Assembly: GCF_963576675.1 (NCBI RefSeq)
Contig: NC_088916.1
Coordinates: 79,067,501 to 79,131,500 of the forward strand
Origin: Euphorbia lathyris
Lineage: Eukaryota > Streptophyta > Magnoliopsida > Malpighiales > Euphorbiaceae
DNA: 64,000 bases
Direction of reading: 5' to 3'
This document shows, piece after piece, positions 1 to 9,922 of this stretch. A program made the position numbers and the translations under genes. Each line of letters begins with the position of its first letter. Positions within the stretch are counted from its first letter, which is position 1. The notes under the pieces were generated by a model. It was given only the letters and a program-made list of their open reading frames with translations. It searched no databases and was not told where the DNA came from.

Positions 1-3000
1 GCTCAATTTATAAATTATTAGGATTGTAAGCTCAATTTGTAAATCCTTAACTTTTTTTTTAATTATTTCTTTAAGTTTTCATTTAGCTTACAATCTCTAA
101 CGTAACATAATAAATATAAGCTCAATCTATAAATCATTAGCACTGTAAGCTCAATTTAAAAATCCTTATGCTTTTTTATTTCTTTAAGTTTATTTAGTTA
201 TAAACAGTCATTGAGCTTACAATGTCTAACGTAATATAATGTGACGTAACATACGCTTTATTTATAAATCATTAGGATTGTAAGCTCAATCTGTTTCAAA
301 AAAAAAAAAGGATTGTAAGCTCAATCTATAAATCTTTAGGATTGTAAGCTCAATTTGTAAATCTTTATATTTTTTTATTTCTTTAAACTTCCACTTATTT
401 ATAAGCAATCGTTGAGCTCACAATCCCTAACGTAATGTAAGGTAACATAACGTAACATAATGTAACGTAATAAATATAAGCTCAATTTATAAATCCCTAG
501 GATTGTAAGTTCAATTTGTAAATCCTTGAGTTTTTTTTTTTGTTTCTTTAAGCTTTCATTTATTTATAAACAATTATTGAGCTTATAATCTCTAACGTAA
601 CGTAATGAATATAAGCTCAATTTATAAATTCTTAGGATTGTAAGCTCAATTTGTAAATCCTTAGATTTTTTTATTTCTTTAAGCTTTTATTTATTTATAA
701 ACAATCATTGGGCTTACAATCTCTAATGTTACGTAATAAATATAAGCTCAATTTATAAATTCTTACGATTGTAAGCTCAATTTATATAAATCCTTAGATT
801 TTCTTTTATTTCTTTAAATTTCTGTAAACTTTTCATTATTTATAAATAATCATTGAAGCTTACAATTCCTGATATTTTTTTTTAAAAATTTTTTTTGCGC
901 ACAATGCGCTTACATTAAAGAAGAAAGAAAAATCCCCACCAGACCCGGATGTGATTCAAACCCATAACCTCCCAAGGCATAGGTAAGCTCTCAACCACTA
1001 GGGTAAGAGCTTCACCACGTAAAGTAACAATTCTTGATATAACGTAAAGTAATAAATATAAGTTCAACTTATAAATCCTTAGGATTGTAAGCTCAATTTA
1101 TAAATCCTTACTTCTAAACTCAATTTATAAATCCTTAGGATTATAAGCTCAATTTGTAAATCCTTAAGTTTTTTTTTATTTCTATAAACTTTCAGTTATT
1201 TATAAACAATTATTGAACTTACAATCTCTAATATAATATAACCTAACATAACATAACACAATGTTATGTAACTTAACATAACTTAACGTAATATAACGTA
1301 AATTATGTCTAAAAATAGAAGATTTGCATAAAGTTCAAAAGTTTTATATAAAAGTAACATTTTTTGGGAAAGTTAGTGATTTTGTTTTGGTAAAATAACA
1401 ACTTACATAAATTTAACGTAACATAACGTAATATAACGTAATGTGACGTAACGTGACATGACATAACGTAATGTGACGTGACGTGACGTAATATAACGTA
1501 TCGTGACATGACGTGATGTGCCGTAACGTAACGTAACGTAACGTAACGTAACGTATCGTAACGTGATGTAATGTGACGTGATGTAACGTAACGTAAAGTT
1601 ATGTTATCGAACGTAACTTAATCTTACATAAGTTAACGTGACGTAACGTAATAACATAATAAATATTAGCTCAATTTATAAGTCCTGAGGATTGTAAGCT
1701 CAATATAAATCATTAGAATTGTAAGCTCAATTTATAAATTCTTAGGATTATAAGCTCAATTTACAAATCCTTAAGTTTTTTTTTATTTCATTTATTTATA
1801 AACACTTATTGAGCTTACAATCCTTAACGCACAAAAAACATGATGTGATGTCACATAACGTGACATGATATGACGTGACGTAACATAATGTAACATCACG
1901 TAACGTAATGTAACATAAGATAATGTCAAGTAACGTAACGTAACGTGACATGACGTAACGTAACGTAACGTAACGTGACATGACGTAACGTAACGTGACA
2001 TGACGTAACGTAACATAATGTAATATAACGTGACGTGATATGACGTGACGTAACGTAACATAATGTTACCTAATCTGACTGAACGTGAAGTAACATAACG
2101 TAATGTAACATAATAAATATAAGCCCAATCCATAAATCTTTAGGATTGTAAGCTCAATTATAAGTCCTTAGGATTGTAAGCTCAATTTATAAATCCTTAG
2201 GTTGTAACCTGAATTTATAAATTCTTAGGATTATAAGCTCAATTTAAAAATCCTTAGGTTTTTTTTTAAAATTTCTTTAAGCTTTCATTTATCTATAAAC
2301 ACTTATTGAGATTACAATCGTAACGTAACGTGATGTGATGTAAAGTGACATGATATGACGTGATGCAACGTCATATAACATAACGTCACGTAACATAACA
2401 TAATGTAAGATAATGTAACATCACGTAACGTAACATAACATAACTTATTTATAAATCCTTAGGATTATAAGATCAATCTATACATCCCTATGATTTTAAG
2501 CTTAAGTTGTAAATTCATAGGATTGTAAGCTCAATCTATACATCCCTATGATTATAAGGTTAAGTTGTAAATTCATAGGATTTTAAGCTCAATCTATAAA
2601 TCCTTAAGGTTGTAAGCTCAATCTATAAATGTCTAACGTAACGTAAAGTAATGAATATAAGCTCAATTTATAAATCTTTAAGATTGTAAGCTCAATTTGT
2701 AAATCTTTATGATTGTAAATTCAATTTGTAAATCATTATAATTATAATTGTAAGCTCAATTTGTAAATCCTTAGATTTTTTTTTAGTTTTTTAAGCTTTA
2801 CATTATTTATAAATAATCGTTGAGCTCACAATCTCCAGCATAACATAAAGTAATAAATATAAGCTGAATTTATAAATATTTAAAATGGTAAGTTAATTTA
2901 TAAATCTTTATTATTGTAAGCTCAATTTATAAATCCTTTGGTTTTTTTATTTCTTTAAACTTTCATTTATTTATAAATAATCATTGAGTTTACAATCCCT

Positions 3001-3010
3001 AACATAAAGT
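1..3010. repeat. Tandem array of foldback units with (TAACG)n tracts
   Basis: Irregular tandem repeat. Each unit carries GATTGTAAGCTCAAT (often twice), then a T-rich spacer with TTTCTTTAAGCTTTCATTTATTTATAA, then the inverse ATTGAGCTTACAATC, then CTAACGTAACGTAATAAATATAAG. Inverse-motif copies fall near 212, 418, 570, 711, 857, 1216, 1812, 2308, 2823 and 2986, so units are about 120-150 bp early and longer later. Units are stretched by pentanucleotide-like (TAACG/TGACG)n runs, mainly 1400-1660 and 1840-2110. Open frames here only translate the repeat (SRYVTSRHV patterns) and are not genes. The array may continue left of the window. Confidence 0.85.
862..1040 (-). mobile_element. tRNA-derived SINE with target-site duplication
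   Basis: Read on the minus strand, a Pol III box A-like TACCCTAGTGGTTGAG (989-1004) is followed by a box B-like GGTTTGAATC (953-962), and the element ends in an A-rich tail (plus-strand T run 876-896). It is flanked by ACAATTCCTGATAT (862-875) and ACAATTCTTGATAT (1027-1040), one mismatch in 14 bp, as expected for a retroposed SINE. The body is about 150 bp and sits inside the tandem array. Confidence 0.75.
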
Positions 3011-4082
3011 AACCTATGTAATATTAATTGATGTTTTGATTCAATCTTATATTCATTAATTGATGTTTTACCAAATGTACTCATATTTAAGTTACATTTT
3101 TATTTTAGAAATAGATTAAAATTAATTAGTTGATGCAATTAATACAATGGTAATAAAAACTTTTAGCTAAAATTAATAATTACATTTCTTAATTTTTTTT
3201 TTGTACCTTTAACTTTAAAAGATAAATATTATGAAATAAAATAAGTATTATTTAAGCGATCTTTCTCCTTCCTAATTAATTTTTTTTATCTTTTCTATTT
3301 CATTTCTGGTCTTTTTTTAACTAGCTCCATCCATTCTGTATGCTGTCTATTTTTTTTCCCACATATCTATTGTCCCATAATTAGGCTCCTCATTTATTTT
3401 TAATTTCAATCTCAACTTAACAAATTTTCAATTCATCAATTAGGAATATTAAAAAATTACTCAATTAAAATTGGGAATATTAAAATGTTTTTTTCTTTAA
3501 TTAGTTATACCTCAAAAGCATGATAATTAAAAAAAAGTAAATTTTTTTTATTGATTATTAATTTACGTTTTTGTGGTATACTTTGATAGTAGGAAATTGA
3601 AAGTTTTTAAAAGTTAGTTTTTTTTGTTTGTTTAAACGTTAGTTTTAGTTATAGGAAATGATAGAAAAGTTGGTAATTTAATAATTTCTTAAACCGGACC
3701 GAAAGTCGAACCGGATTCATAAGTGGATTAGAGGTTAATAGATTCAACCGGTTGATTTAGTTCGATTGAACCGGATGGCAATATAAATAATTTATATATA
3801 TATAAATTCATAAATTTTAGATAAATCAATAATATATAGATAAATTAATCTACAGTTAATTAATTTAATTATTCAAATGAAATATTAATTATTAATAAGT
3901 CTAGAATTTAATTTGTTATAGAAAAGTAATTTGATGAATTAAAATGTATAAATCTATTGATATTATTTTTGAAGAGTATAAACTATTGATATTTTACAAA
4001 TTGTTTATTATTAGACTTTCAAGTACCTACCATGTAGGAAAGATTAAAAATAATGCCCCAAGAAATTACCAATCGTATATAT
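3011..4082. other. AT-rich intergenic DNA, no gene seen
   Basis: No coding signal. Around 3690-3785 there is a degraded copy of the CCGGACCG/GAACCGGAT repeat that is better preserved in the hAT element at 13014-13719. Confidence 0.5.
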
Positions 4083-4287
4083 GAAAAATCTTCTGTCCCG
4101 AATTTCCTGTCTCCTTTCCTGTCCCCCATTCAAATTTTGACACGTGTCCCTTTAACTACATTTTAACCAAAGTTAAGTATATCTAACCATAGTTAGTAGC
4201 AATAAAGTAAGATAAAAGGGACACGTGTCAAAATTTGAATGAGGGACAGGGAAGGAGACAGGGAATTCGGGACAGAAGATTTTTTTC
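4083..4287. mobile_element. Foldback MITE, Mutator-like
   Basis: Two arms of about 75 bp are near-perfect inverse copies: the left arm reads AAATCTTCTGTCCCGAATT through GACACGTGTCCCTTT (to about 4155), and the right arm starts AAAGGGACACGTGTC (about 4216) and ends near 4287. They are separated by about 60 bp. The flanks CGTATATAT (4074-4082) and CGTATAATA (4288-4296) look like a decayed 9-bp target duplication, which would suggest a MULE origin. It has no coding capacity. Confidence 0.75.
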
Positions 4288-4296
4288 CGTATAATA

Positions 4297-5061
4297 ACTA
4301 TAGGAGAGAGAGAGAGTTAAGAAAGAGAACTCCTCAAATTGCTTTCTACATCTCCTCCTCTACAATTGATTTCTGTCTGGTCCAAGAGAGCTGCAATGGT
4401 GTTTTTCCTTCGTCTCTGTTCTGTCCTTTCTTCCTTTCTTGTGTTGTTGTAATGGTGTTTTCCTTCTACCTCTGTTGATTCCGCCGCTCACCCATCTTTT
4501 TCGATCAACTAGACACGACTCACATCTTAATTTTTCCAAAAGGGGCATGAACAAAAGACATCACCATCTAAACAACATAGGAGACATTTAAACCTTTTTT
4601 TAGATGAATTTTCAGATTGAATCACATCCACCAAATTTTAATCTTAAAGTGGAACTCGAGTACACAAAAACATGAAGTGAGATGCTGCTGTTAAATCCGC
4701 GAAAAAAACAACAATGGCCATGGATTTGAATAAGTATGCTTGGTATGCGATTTATGCTATTTCAAGAAGAGGAACGAGGAGAGGAACAGATCACAAAAGA
4801 TGAAATTAACATAGAGAGTCTTGAGAGAAGAAGAATTGGTAAAAAAACGTGATGATTAATAAGAGAGAAATATGGTAAAGAGAAATATATTGTAATTTTA
4901 CTTTTATAATGGAGAGAGAAATATATGTTTTAGCTAACCTAGTAATTTCTTGGTAACCTACTATAACAGGTCATCTAATCAGAATTTATTAATCTCCATG
5001 GATGGAGACTCACCATTGAGAACTCTTCCATATATATATATATATATAGATTTCAAGGTTT
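4297..5061. other. Intergenic DNA between MITE and LINE
   Basis: Contains a short (GA)n tract near 4302-4315 and a (TA)n run at about 5030-5048 just before the LINE. Short open frames at 4239-4554 lack domain similarity and overlap the MITE arm; I do not call them genes. Confidence 0.4.
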
Positions 5062-8000
5062 AACTATAACGTTTTCTTTGGATAAAAGGGAAACCTAAAA
5101 AGAACCTTCATGGTTTGAATTCTTTGGATAAAAGGGGTCCTTCTGGGACCGCCTCTAGGCTCTCCGGAGCCCCAAACAAATACCTGATCTAGGGTTTGGG
5201 CCTGCGTCTGTAGTCTCCCCCTCTGATGGACTTCTTCGTTTGGAATGTTAGAGGTGCGGCGAGCAAAGCTACCCGCATTCATGTCAATGATCTCATTAAA
5301 CAGTTTAACCCTTCCTGCTTTGTCCTTCTTGAGACCAAGGTTAGTGGAGCTAAAGCAGATGAGGTGGTTAGAAAGTTTAAGAATTGGAATTGCGTCAGGT
5401 CGGAGGCTACTGGCCGTGCAGGGGGGATTTGGCTCTTTTGGAAGCCAGGTCAAGTCAATATTGATATTGTTACTATGGACAGTCAATTCATCCATAGTAA
5501 GGTGTGTTACCTGGGTAATAAACCCTTCTTTATTACCTTCGTCTATGCTGATCCTGTTTCGACTAACCGAAGAAGGCTGTGGGAGATCCTTCATTCTTTT
5601 AGCTCTAACATGGTGGAGGCGTGGTTGGTTGCCGGGGATTTTAATGACATTGCCCTCTTGAGTGATCAGAGAGGAGGGGGTAATCATTATGTGAACCAGT
5701 GTCTTAATCATAAGCAAAGTATGGATATGTGCGGGCTTTCGGACCTGGGTGCTGCTGGCCACAAATTTACCTGGAAAAGGAATAGTGTGTTTGTTAGGTT
5801 GGATAAGGTGTACGCTAATGTTGCAGCGATTTATAGGTTTTCTGAGGTCAAGGTACTTAATCTCCCTTTCCGTCACTCAGACCATTGCCCTATCCTCATT
5901 AATTTGGTCAAAAGAAATCGGCTGAAAGGTAATAGACCTTTTAGGTATCTGGTGGCTTGGGAGTCTCACCCCGAGTTTAAGGATTTCGTTAAAAGCAATT
6001 GGCATCCCCACTCTGATGTTCTCCTCGCTACTGAGGAATTCAGGAGGAATGTGGCTGTTTGGAATAAAAATACTTTTGGTCATATTATCAGGAGGAAGAA
6101 CAAACTCTTGAGGAGAATGGAAGGTGTTCAGCGTTGCTTGGAGGTTCGTTTTGATCATAGCCTGAATGGTCACCTAAGAGCTCTTCAGAACGAGTTGGAA
6201 GCTGTGCTTAGACAGGAAGAGCTTCTGTGGTTCCAGAAATCTAGGAAGGCTTGGATTCAAGACGGGGACCGAAATACCAGGTTTTTCCACCTCTCAACGA
6301 TCATTAGGAGACAGCGAAATAGGATCGAGGCTATTAAAGACGCCAGTGGTGAGTGGATTTTTGAGGAGGAGGACATTCGGCGCCTTGCCCTTGATTTCTA
6401 CAAGGACCTGTTCAGAGAGGAAGCTGTGGACCTAGAGAGTGCCCACTCTGGCATTTCCTTTCCTCGTTTGGGGGAGGATGCTATTAATAATGCTTTCCAT
6501 CCCATTGAGCTTAAAGAGATTGATCTGGCCTTCTCCAGCATCGGTTCCACTAAGGCTCCTGGTATTGATGGTATCCCCGCTAGTTTCTATCATAAACACT
6601 GGGACACTGTTAAAGAGGGTATATACAGCTTTGTGTTAGGTGTCTTTGGTGGTTCGAACGATATCAGTTTGGTTAATAAAACCCTCCTTGTCTTGATTCC
6701 TAAGGTTGCCAAGCCTTCTTCCTTTCTCCAGATGAGACCCATCAGTCTTTGTAATGTCTTGTATAAAGCTATTACTAAGATTGTGGCTAATAGAATCCGG
6801 AAGATCCTTCCGGATATTATCAGCCAAAATCAAGGGAGCTTTGTTCCTGGAAGACAATTGATGGATAACGTTGTTATTGTCCAGGAGGTTGTCCATTCTA
6901 TGAAGATTAAGAAAGGCAAGAAAGGGATCGTGGCTCTCAAGCTGGATCTGGAGAAAGCCTATGATAGGTTGAACTGGAGCTTTCTTCTGGATAGTTTAGC
7001 CAAAGCTGGTATCCCGGAGAACTGGAGGAATTTGATTGGAAAGTGTATCTCCTCTCCTGTTTTCCAGGTTATGATCAATGGGGATATGTCGGATGAGTTC
7101 TCTCCATCCAGGGGTATTCGTCAAGGGGATCCTATGAGCCCCTTCCTTTTTATTATTGCCATGGAAAGATTGTCTCACCTGATCCAAGAGGCGGTGAGCA
7201 AAGGGACTCTCCACCCTATTTCCATCAACAGACATTGCCCCCCTGTTACCCATTTACTCTTTGCTGATGATGTCATGCTTTTTGTGGAGGGTAATGAGGA
7301 ACAAATTAAGGCTGTGATGGATATCCTCGACTGCTTTTGTGAGGCTTCTGGCCAGAAGATTAACATCCATAAATCCCGTATGCTTTGTTCCAAGAATATG
7401 GATAATAGCTTGTGTAGAAGACTGAGTGAGATGTCTGACATTCCCCTGACTCAATCGTTTGGGAAATACCTTGGGGTCCCTCTTCATAGTGACAGGGTGT
7501 CCAAAGCCTCTTTTAAAGATATTTTGGACAAATCTAACGGTTTGTGTGCTAGCTGGAAAGCTAATTCTCTTTCCCTTGCAGGTCGCCTTACTTTAATCCA
7601 GTCTATCAACTGTGCTGCTCCAAATCACATCATGCAAGCCTGTAAGCTCCCTGAGCCGGTCCTCAACGACCTTGATAAAATTAATCGGCGTTTTCTGTGG
7701 GGAGAGTCTGGGGATGGGAGGAAGATTCACCTGGTCCCTTGGAAGGAAGCCTGCCAGCCTAAGAGCAGGGGGGGTCTTGGTATAAGGCAAGCTAAGGACA
7801 ATAATAAAGTCCTGTTAATGAAGCTTCTTTGGAGAATATGGCAATCCCCCTCCTCCCTTTGGGTTCGTCTTCTGTGCGGCAAGTATAGGAAAGATAGAAT
7901 CTTTGGTGGCCCGAAGGAGAGGGTTGTCAGCTGTTCCTTCCTCTGGAAAGGGCTTAGTGTTGTTTTTGCTGAGTTCTGTACGGGGATTGGCTTGGAGGTG

Positions 8001-9393
8001 GGTAATGGGAGATCCATTAGTTTCTGGTATGACACCTGGATTGGTGACAAACCGTTGATTGAGGTGTGCATCGCCCCTCCGCCGAATGATCTCCTCTCTT
8101 GGAGAATTGCTGATGTGGTGGACTCGGAGGGAGACTGGATCTGGTCTAAGTTCGACTCCTTTCTTAGCCTGGAGACCCTCCTTAATATTAGAGGTGTGAA
8201 GATTAGTAATCAGGAGGAGGATAAGGACAGACACTGCTGGGCCTTGACTAATAATGGTTCTTATTCTTGCAAATCGGCCTATGAAGCTTTTACCCCTAAT
8301 AGGGCTGATCCTCTTTTGGAAATTTGGAAGTCCATTTGGGCCCTCAAAGTCCCCTACCGCATTAGGAGTTTCCTATGGCTGGGAGTCAAAGACAGGCTCC
8401 TCACGAATGCAGATAGACACAGAAGGCACTTGGCTGTATCTGGTGCCTGTAGCAGATGCAGCGGCCATGTGGAAACCTTGTGCCATGCTTTGAGGGATTG
8501 CCCGAATAGTAGAAAGGTTTGGGAAGGGGTCCTTCCTCACCACATCCTTCCTTCCTTTATGGGGTTCTCTGATATTGACTGGTTCTCTGAAGGCGTTAAT
8601 GGGAATTTGTTGGCCAGTATGGAGCACAGGGCTATTCTCTTCGCTATTATTTGTCACCAAATGTGGAAATGGAGGAATGAAGAGTTATTTGCTGAGAAGA
8701 CTGTCTTTATTCCTGACCTTCGGTTTTACTTCTCGAAAAAACTCTCTGTTATTACAAAGAGTTTTGAAGGAGAGCCCCTGGTTCACCCCTCCCCGGTTAA
8801 AGAGGTCCAGTTAGTTGGTTGGAGGAAGCCCAGGGAAGGGGTTGTCAAGTTGAATACGGATGGCTCCTGCCTTAGTAATGGCAGAATTGCTGCTGGTGGA
8901 GTTCTTCGGGATGCTGGTGGCGCCTGGCTGGCTGGGTTTACCCATAACTTAGGTACGGGCTCCTCCTTTACTGCAGAGCTCTGGGGGATCTTGTCTGGCA
9001 TTAAACTCGCCATTCGCATGGGTGTTAAAAGACTTTCGGTGGAGTCTGCCAATTTGGAGGCTATCAACAGGATTTCGGATAGACAGGCTGTTTGTCTTAA
9101 GAGTCAGAATCTCATTAAAGCCATCTCGAGGCTTCGTCCTGCCTTCGATTCTCTTACCTTCTCCCATATTTATAGGGAGCAAAACCGCGTGGCGGATCGC
9201 TTGGCAGCTGCTGGGCATGGGGGGATGTTAGGTGTTTCTACCCTTTCCGTTCCTCCTTCTTTTCTGTTACCTTCTCTTCTTGAGGATAGGATTGGGGTCA
9301 GTCTTCCTAGACTGATCCCGGGTTAGGTTTTTGTTTGTTTGTTTTTTTTCTTCCCTTCTTACCAAAAAAAAAAAAAAAACTATAACGTTTTCT
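5062..9393 (+). mobile_element. L1-type LINE, ORF2 intact, 16-bp target duplication
   Basis: The insertion is bounded by identical AACTATAACGTTTTCT copies at 5062-5077 and 9378-9393, the right one directly after a poly(A) tail (about 9364-9378). Between them are about 150 bp of leader, one long ORF2 and a short 3' UTR. No ORF1 (gag) precedes ORF2, so the copy is probably 5'-truncated just upstream of ORF2. The leader carries a direct repeat of TTTGGATAAAAGGG (about 5077 and 5122) at the 5' junction. The perfect target duplication and open ORF2 suggest a recent insertion. A heavily truncated relative is at 47128-47345. Confidence 0.93.
5226..9326 (+). CDS. LINE ORF2: endonuclease, reverse transcriptase, RNase H
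   Basis: 1366 aa with no internal stop. The AP-endonuclease domain (about 1-225) shows N7, E36 in LLET, GDFND (137-141) and the SDH motif (218-220). The reverse transcriptase (about 480-760) shows LDLEKAYDRLNW, the GIRQGDPMSPFLF block and FADD (679-682). A zinc-binding RT-associated region follows (about 990-1090; CSRC and CHALRDC motifs). A C-terminal RNase H-like domain (about 1205-1340) has D1212 in NTDGS, E1251 in AELWG and D1324 in NRVADR, but the position usually Asp in an ESD motif is Ala1275 (GCC, 9048-9050), so RNase H activity may be impaired. The product would mediate target-primed reverse transcription of its own RNA. The ATG at 5226 is the natural start because the endonuclease fold begins at once. 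Without ORF1 the copy may mobilise poorly or not at all. Confidence 0.93.
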   Translation: MDFFVWNVRGAASKATRIHVNDLIKQFNPSCFVLLETKVSGAKADEVVRKFKNWNCVRSEATGRAGGIWLFWKPGQVNIDIVTMDSQFIHSKVCYLGNKPFFITFVYADPVSTNRRRLWEILHSFSSNMVEAWLVAGDFNDIALLSDQRGGGNHYVNQCLNHKQSMDMCGLSDLGAAGHKFTWKRNSVFVRLDKVYANVAAIYRFSEVKVLNLPFRHSDHCPILINLVKRNRLKGNRPFRYLVAWESHPEFKDFVKSNWHPHSDVLLATEEFRRNVAVWNKNTFGHIIRRKNKLLRRMEGVQRCLEVRFDHSLNGHLRALQNELEAVLRQEELLWFQKSRKAWIQDGDRNTRFFHLSTIIRRQRNRIEAIKDASGEWIFEEEDIRRLALDFYKDLFREEAVDLESAHSGISFPRLGEDAINNAFHPIELKEIDLAFSSIGSTKAPGIDGIPASFYHKHWDTVKEGIYSFVLGVFGGSNDISLVNKTLLVLIPKVAKPSSFLQMRPISLCNVLYKAITKIVANRIRKILPDIISQNQGSFVPGRQLMDNVVIVQEVVHSMKIKKGKKGIVALKLDLEKAYDRLNWSFLLDSLAKAGIPENWRNLIGKCISSPVFQVMINGDMSDEFSPSRGIRQGDPMSPFLFIIAMERLSHLIQEAVSKGTLHPISINRHCPPVTHLLFADDVMLFVEGNEEQIKAVMDILDCFCEASGQKINIHKSRMLCSKNMDNSLCRRLSEMSDIPLTQSFGKYLGVPLHSDRVSKASFKDILDKSNGLCASWKANSLSLAGRLTLIQSINCAAPNHIMQACKLPEPVLNDLDKINRRFLWGESGDGRKIHLVPWKEACQPKSRGGLGIRQAKDNNKVLLMKLLWRIWQSPSSLWVRLLCGKYRKDRIFGGPKERVVSCSFLWKGLSVVFAEFCTGIGLEVGNGRSISFWYDTWIGDKPLIEVCIAPPPNDLLSWRIADVVDSEGDWIWSKFDSFLSLETLLNIRGVKISNQEEDKDRHCWALTNNGSYSCKSAYEAFTPNRADPLLEIWKSIWALKVPYRIRSFLWLGVKDRLLTNADRHRRHLAVSGACSRCSGHVETLCHALRDCPNSRKVWEGVLPHHILPSFMGFSDIDWFSEGVNGNLLASMEHRAILFAIICHQMWKWRNEELFAEKTVFIPDLRFYFSKKLSVITKSFEGEPLVHPSPVKEVQLVGWRKPREGVVKLNTDGSCLSNGRIAAGGVLRDAGGAWLAGFTHNLGTGSSFTAELWGILSGIKLAIRMGVKRLSVESANLEAINRISDRQAVCLKSQNLIKAISRLRPAFDSLTFSHIYREQNRVADRLAAAGHGGMLGVSTLSVPPSFLLPSLLEDRIGVSLPRLIPG

Positions 9394-9922
9394 ACGGTTG
9401 CTTTTTTAAAAAAGTGTATTTCTTTAATATCCTTTTTTTTCTTATCTATCATTTTTCACATTTTCCTTTTTTTTCTTTCTTATCTGCGTCTACCTCGTTT
9501 CTTTTTCTTTTTTTGTTCTCGATGAGAATACTTCAATTTTATCTTCTTTCTTGTATGACTTGTATTACTATCTTCTTCGTTTCGTAAACGAAATTTCTAT
9601 ACCTTTTGAAATTGAAAGGTTTGGATGATAAGATCTAAAGAGAGGTTTGTGAAAGCTCCTATGAAGAGGTTGATTGGGATTGAGAAGAAGAATGGAAATA
9701 TACAGAATGAAATTACCAATTTCTAATATTTGGTGTCAATGTTAGGTTTTTGAGTTATTGAAGAAGAGAATGTTGGTGTATAAGCATATGCCTAATTGAA
9801 CTTTGTCTTTTTAACTACATGTGATTAGATTTGGTGTTTCTCCATCTAGTGTTTTGGTTGACCAATGAGGGTCAAAATTGGAGTTGGAGCTTAGCTTCTC
9901 TTTGGTTGCTTTTGCATCATCT
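9394..9922. other. Pyrimidine-rich intergenic DNA
   Basis: A long T/C-rich stretch (about 9415-9520) is followed by unremarkable sequence. No gene or recognised repeat. Confidence 0.4.

Noticed and set aside
1400..2120. Possible telomeric or interstitial telomere tract
   Set aside because: The core is TAACG/TGACG, not TTTAGGG or a known plant telomere variant.
1309..2133. Three minus-strand open frames in the array with SRYVTSRHV-type peptides
   Set aside because: Pure translation of the (TAACG/TGACG)n repeat; no domain, and the frames follow the repeat.
1..3010. CRISPR-like array
   Set aside because: Spacing is irregular, the repeats are palindromic satellites in a eukaryotic setting, and there are no cas genes.
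4239..4554. Small ORFs on both strands near the first MITE
   Set aside because: They overlap the MITE arm and low-complexity TC/GA sequence and have no conserved motif.
5064..9218. Many antisense and out-of-frame ORFs under the LINE
   Set aside because: Shadows of the 1366-aa ORF2.
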